Of a stretch of DNA of 7,273 nucleotides, positions 4,123 through 7,273 are shown piece after piece; within the stretch, counting starts at the first letter, position 1; every line of letters begins with the position of its first letter. Below the pieces are notes generated by a model. The model did not search any database, was not told the DNA's origin, and saw only the letters and a list, made by a program, of their open reading frames with translations. A program made the position numbers and the translations under genes. Source of the stretch: an uncultured Eubacteriales bacterium (lineage in GTDB: Bacteria; Bacillota; Clostridia; Oscillospirales; Oscillospiraceae). Location: assembly GCA_900548795.1 (NCBI GenBank), contig URLT01000083.1:1-7273 (forward strand), read 5' to 3'.

Positions 4123-7100
4123 ATGAAACAAAGGATCTTTGCCGCCGTGCTCTGCCTCTGTCTGCTGCTCGGCGGGCTGGGCTTCCGCGCGGAAGCGGCG
4201 GACGTGGTCACCTCCGGCAGCTGCGGTGAAAACGTGAAATGGTCGTTCGACAGCGAGGGGACGCTGACCATCAGCGGAAGCGGGAGCATAGATGACTATA
4301 ACAATCTTTGTGCCCCCCCGTGGTATAGCTTGCCCATCAGGAGCGTGGTCATAAAGGAAGGCGTGACGCGCATCGGGTTCGTAGCATTCTCCGGCTGCAT
4401 TGATCTCACGAGCGTTTCCATTGCGGGTAGCGTAACAAGCATCGACAGCGGTGCGTTCTCAAACTGCAGCAGCCTGACAAGCATTACGATCCCGGACGGT
4501 TTGGAGAGCATTAGTTTTGGCGCATTTGGCGGCTGCACCAGTCTGGCCAACGTCACCCTTTCGGACAGCGTGACAGGCATCGATGACGATGCATTTGGCA
4601 ACTGCACCGCGCTGACAAGTATCACCATCCCGAGCAGCGTGAGGCGCATTAGTAGCAGCGCCTTCTGCGGCTGTACCAAGCTGTCCGGGATATGGGTAGA
4701 CCCGAATAATTCAACTTATTTCAGTGATGACAGAGGCGTGCTTTTCAAAAGAGATCCATATTATTATGATTATAATGGCCACGCATCATTGGTCTGCTGC
4801 CCCGGCGGCTTTTCCGGCGCATACGAGATTCCAAACTTCGTGACAACCCTCGAAAACTATTCGTTCTATCGCTGCTCCGGTCTGACGAGCCTCACCATCC
4901 CGAACAGTGTGACAAACATCGAGCTCTCTGCGCTCGAGTACTGCTCCGGTCTGACGAACCTCGTCATCCCGGACAGCGTAACGAGCATTGAATGGTACGC
5001 ATTCTCATTTTGCACCGGCCTGACGAGTATCACCATTCCGAGCAGCATAGATTGTATTCCTATTAAAATGGCCAGGGGCTGCACCGGTCTGACGAACGTA
5101 ACCATTCCGGACAGCGTGACGAGCATTGATAGCAGTGCGTTCGAGGGCTGCACCGGTCTGACGAACGTAACCATTCCGGACAGCGTGACGAGCATTGATA
5201 GCAGTGCGTTCAAGGGCTGCACCGGTCTGACAAACGTAACAATTCCGGGCAGCATGACGAAAATCAGTTACGAAACGTTCAAGGACTGCTCCGGTCTGAC
5301 GAATGTAACCATTCCGGGCAGCGTGACGAGCATCGGCGGCAATGCGTTCGAGGGCTGCACCAGTCTGACAAACGTAACCATTCCGGATAGCGTGACGAGC
5401 ATCGGCGGCGGTGCGTTCTCCGACTGCACCGGTCTGACAAGCATTGCCATCCCCAGCAATGTAACGAGCATCCATAGCGATTCGTTCGAGGGCTGCGCCA
5501 AACTGTCCGGGATATGGGTAGACCCGGATAATTCCGCGTATTCCAACGACGAAAGCGGCGTACTTTTTGATAAGAAGAAAACGACACTGATCTGCTTCCC
5601 CGGCGGCATTTCCGGCGCATACGAAATTCCGGACGGCGTAGCAAGCGTCGCAAACTGTGCCTTCACCAACTGCGCCAGACTGACAAGTATCACGCTCCCG
5701 GACAGCGTGACGAGCATTGGAGACTATGCGTTCTGTAACTGTGTCGGCCTGACGAGCGCTTGCTTCAAGGGGAACGCACCCCAAGCAGGCTTCCTCGTTT
5801 TTCAGTTATACGAGAAGAGCAGCAGGGATTACTTCAACATTCCCGGCTTGACGCTCTATTTCATCGAAGGAAAAGAGGGCTGGACAACGCCAACATGGGG
5901 CGTATGCAAGTTCCCAACGGCAACATGGGACGGCGTGAACGTTCCGCAGCCGCCGCATCAGCACGTCTACACAATCGCCGTCACCGCCCCGACCTGCACC
6001 GAGCAGGGCTACACGACGCACACCTGCGTCTGCGGAGATTCCTACAAGGACACCTACACCGACGCGCTCGGGCACGACTACGTCGACCACGAGGCGAAGG
6101 CCGCAACCTGCACCGAAGTCGGCTGGGAGGCCTATCAGACCTGCAGCCGCTGCGACTACACGACCTACAAAGAGATTCCCGTCAAGGGTCACGCCCCGGC
6201 GGCGCCGGTTCGCGAGAACGAGGTCGCGCCCACCTGCACCGTGGGCGGCAGCTACGACGAGGTCGTCTATTGCTCCGTCTGCAAAAAAGAGCTGAGCCGC
6301 GAAGCAAAGAAGCTCGACGCTTTGGGTCACGACTACGTCGACCACGAGGCGAAGGCCGCGACCTGCACCGAAATCGGCTGGGAGGCCTATCAGACCTGCA
6401 GCCGCTGCGACTACACGACCTACAAAGAGATTCCCGTCAAGGGTCACGCCCCGGCGGCGCCGGTTCGCGAGAACGAGGTCGCGCCCACCTGCACCGTGGG
6501 CGGCAGCTACGACGAGGTCGTCTATTGCTCCGTCTGCAAAAAAGAGCTGAGCCGCGAAGCAAAGAAGCTCGACGCTTTGGGTCACGACTACGTCGACCAC
6601 GAGGCGAAGGCCGCGACCTGCACGGAAATCGGCTGGGAGGCCTATCAGACCTGCAGCCGATGCGACTACACGGCCTATAAAGAAATATCCGCGCTCGGCC
6701 ACGACTGGGGCGAACCGGTCTATGAGTGGGCGAACGACCACAGCGCGATCACCGCGACGCGCGTCTGCAAGCGCGACCCTGACCACGCGGAGACGGAAAC
6801 CGGCGTTGTGACCTCCGCCGTGACGAAGGAAGCCACCTACGACGCCGAGGGCGAGATCACCTACACGGCGGCCTTTGCCAACCCGGCGTTTGAGCCGCAG
6901 ATCGCAGTCGTCAGCTTGCCGCGCCTCGAGCGCCCGACTCCGACCCCGGCCGAAAACCCGTTCACGGATATTCGCGAAAGCGCTTACTATCATGACCCGG
7001 TTCTCTGGGCAGTTGCGAACAACGTCACCAACGGCACGAGCGACAGCACGTTCAGCCCCGAGGAGGGCTGCACGAGAGCGCAGGTCGTGACCTTCCTCTG

Positions 7101-7273
7101 GCGCGCAGCCGGGAAGCCCGCCCCCGCAAGCAGCACGAACCCGTTCACGGACGTGAAGCCGGGCGCGTACTACTACAATGCCGTCCTCTGGGCAGTCGAA
7201 AAGGGCATCACCAACGGCACGTCCGGCACGACCTTCAGCCCGGACGAGACCTGCACCCGCGCGCAGATCGTCA
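4123..7273 (+). CDS. BspA-type leucine-rich-repeat surface protein with Cys-rich repeats and SLH domains (3' end outside window)
   Basis: A secreted cell-wall protein of which 1050 residues are visible; the frame is still open at the window end. Residues 1-25 are a signal peptide (MKQR, hydrophobic core, AEA/A). Residues 28-70 are the BspA-type opening segment (SGSCGENVKWSFDSEG, TLTISGSG, PWY). About 17 leucine-rich units of 23 residues fill 71-540, with consensus C.GLTNVTIPDSVTSI..AF, plus two longer units at 184-250 and 458-516. A cap (541-607) leads to six Cys-rich repeats (612-860), each with PTCT/ATCT and a CxxC or CxC pair ending in a GH motif. A linker domain (860-935) and a Pro/Thr stretch follow. 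Two SLH domains (945-1004, 1005 onward) carry TRAQ at 984-987 and 1045-1048. SLH domains bind secondary cell-wall polymers; a third probably follows. BspA-family repeats in other bacteria bind host or bacterial surfaces; adhesion is inferred here. It lies behind terminators and is likely monocistronic from its 5' side. Confidence 0.92.
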   Translation, partial: MKQRIFAAVLCLCLLLGGLGFRAEAADVVTSGSCGENVKWSFDSEGTLTISGSGSIDDYNNLCAPPWYSLPIRSVVIKEGVTRIGFVAFSGCIDLTSVSIAGSVTSIDSGAFSNCSSLTSITIPDGLESISFGAFGGCTSLANVTLSDSVTGIDDDAFGNCTALTSITIPSSVRRISSSAFCGCTKLSGIWVDPNNSTYFSDDRGVLFKRDPYYYDYNGHASLVCCPGGFSGAYEIPNFVTTLENYSFYRCSGLTSLTIPNSVTNIELSALEYCSGLTNLVIPDSVTSIEWYAFSFCTGLTSITIPSSIDCIPIKMARGCTGLTNVTIPDSVTSIDSSAFEGCTGLTNVTIPDSVTSIDSSAFKGCTGLTNVTIPGSMTKISYETFKDCSGLTNVTIPGSVTSIGGNAFEGCTSLTNVTIPDSVTSIGGGAFSDCTGLTSIAIPSNVTSIHSDSFEGCAKLSGIWVDPDNSAYSNDESGVLFDKKKTTLICFPGGISGAYEIPDGVASVANCAFTNCARLTSITLPDSVTSIGDYAFCNCVGLTSACFKGNAPQAGFLVFQLYEKSSRDYFNIPGLTLYFIEGKEGWTTPTWGVCKFPTATWDGVNVPQPPHQHVYTIAVTAPTCTEQGYTTHTCVCGDSYKDTYTDALGHDYVDHEAKAATCTEVGWEAYQTCSRCDYTTYKEIPVKGHAPAAPVRENEVAPTCTVGGSYDEVVYCSVCKKELSREAKKLDALGHDYVDHEAKAATCTEIGWEAYQTCSRCDYTTYKEIPVKGHAPAAPVRENEVAPTCTVGGSYDEVVYCSVCKKELSREAKKLDALGHDYVDHEAKAATCTEIGWEAYQTCSRCDYTAYKEISALGHDWGEPVYEWANDHSAITATRVCKRDPDHAETETGVVTSAVTKEATYDAEGEITYTAAFANPAFEPQIAVVSLPRLERPTPTPAENPFTDIRESAYYHDPVLWAVANNVTNGTSDSTFSPEEGCTRAQVVTFLWRAAGKPAPASSTNPFTDVKPGAYYYNAVLWAVEKGITNGTSGTTFSPDETCTRAQIV
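4672..4872 (+). repeat. First long 'island' unit of the leucine-rich array
   Basis: Residues 184-250 carry the KLSGIWVDPNNSTYFSDDRG, VLFKRD and CCPGGFSGAYEIP pattern. It is paralogous to residues 458-516 (5494-5670; KLSGIWVDPDNSAYS, GVLFDKKKTTLICFPGG, SGAYEIP). This copy has an extra Tyr/Asp-rich insertion (DPYYYDYNGHA, 211-221) coded by AT-rich DNA. Such long units are common in BspA-like proteins and interrupt the regular solenoid. Confidence 0.8.
5494..5670 (+). repeat. Second long 'island' unit of the leucine-rich array
   Basis: Residues 458-516 match the first island (184-250) in order and motif, including SGIWVDP and PGG.SGAYEIP, but without the Tyr/Asp insertion. The two islands split the array into blocks of regular units, suggesting that the array grew by duplicating larger blocks as well as single 69-bp units. 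Confidence 0.8.
6067..6660 (+). repeat. 255-bp tandem repeat, two full copies and a partial third, coding Cys-rich surface repeats
   Basis: Copies begin at 6067, 6322 and 6577 (period 255 bp, 85 residues). Copies 1 and 2 differ at only five bases, all within the first 52; 6119-6321 appears identical to 6374-6576. The third copy matches for about 80 bases and then diverges. Each copy encodes two Cys-rich units, LGHDYVDHEAKAATCTE..GW...TCSRC and GHAPAAPVRENEVAPTC...YCSVC. The frame is kept, so copy number changes protein length by 85 residues each. Confidence 0.95.

Larger units (their letters stand above)
4333..5742 (+). repeat. BspA-type leucine-rich repeat array (69-bp units)
   Basis: Cys residues at 92, 115, 138, 161, 184, then 251, 274, 297, 320, 343, 366, 389, 412, 435, 458, then 517, 540 of the protein recur every 23 residues, except across two longer units. 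The unit reads C-x2-L-T-N/S-V/I-T-I-P-x-S-V-T-S-I-x3-A-F. Units at 5080-5148 and 5149-5217 are almost identical in DNA, while the early and late units are diverged. The unit at residues 297-319 is degenerate, with MA in place of AF. Confidence 0.92.

Noticed and set aside
5080..6660. CRISPR array
   Set aside because: The repeats are directly adjacent, coding, in frame and lack unique spacers.
4866..6993. Long minus-strand repeats-containing frames (4866-5255, 5005-5784, 5806-6993) and the plus-strand frame 5760-6680
   Set aside because: Their periodicity simply mirrors the tandem repeats of the surface-protein gene read in another frame. The frame from 4123 alone has a signal peptide, leucine-rich units and SLH domains.

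Overview
The window looks like chromosomal DNA of a GC-rich, Gram-positive gut-type Clostridia (Oscillospiraceae/Ruminococcaceae-like). This is inferred from strong Shine-Dalgarno sites, a BspA-type leucine-rich-repeat surface protein ending in S-layer homology (SLH) domains, and Cys-rich 'ATCTE..G' wall-protein repeats. No rRNA or other phylogenetic marker is present, so the placement is only probable.

Bases 1-3366, plus strand: the distal part of a polyamine (spermidine/putrescine) ABC importer operon. It holds the 3' end of potB (permease), potC (permease, apparently frameshifted near its 3' end), potD (substrate-binding protein) and a fourth gene for a membrane-anchored protein with a Tim44-like domain and a C-terminal zinc ribbon. 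Each junction is a 4-bp ATGA stop/start overlap once the potC frameshift is repaired, so the four genes are almost certainly co-transcribed and translationally coupled. potA and the start of potB would lie upstream.

Bases 3367-4122: a 756-bp stretch with no gene I can support. Its first part (3418-3567) is unusually dense in perfect inverted repeats. It then has a very strong GC-rich Rho-independent terminator (3583-3640), two further terminator-like hairpins with T-runs (3817-3844, 3863-3891), and a probable 5' UTR for the next gene containing a small inverted repeat (3991-4010).

Bases 4123-7273, plus strand, open at the window end: one large secreted surface-protein gene (at least 1050 residues). 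In order it encodes a signal peptide, a BspA-type N-terminal segment, about 17 leucine-rich repeats of 23 residues with two longer 'island' units, six Cys-rich repeats built largely from an 85-residue (255-bp) tandem duplication, a linker domain, and two SLH domains, the second cut by the window edge. The protein is expected to be held on the cell wall by the SLH domains and to present the repeats outward. Nothing in the sequence links it functionally to the polyamine operon.

The points most worth a second look are the potC frameshift, a PotD with no lipobox but a C-terminal membrane helix, the Tim44/zinc-ribbon gene coupled to a polyamine transporter, the hairpin-rich element after the operon, and the recently duplicated repeats in the surface protein.
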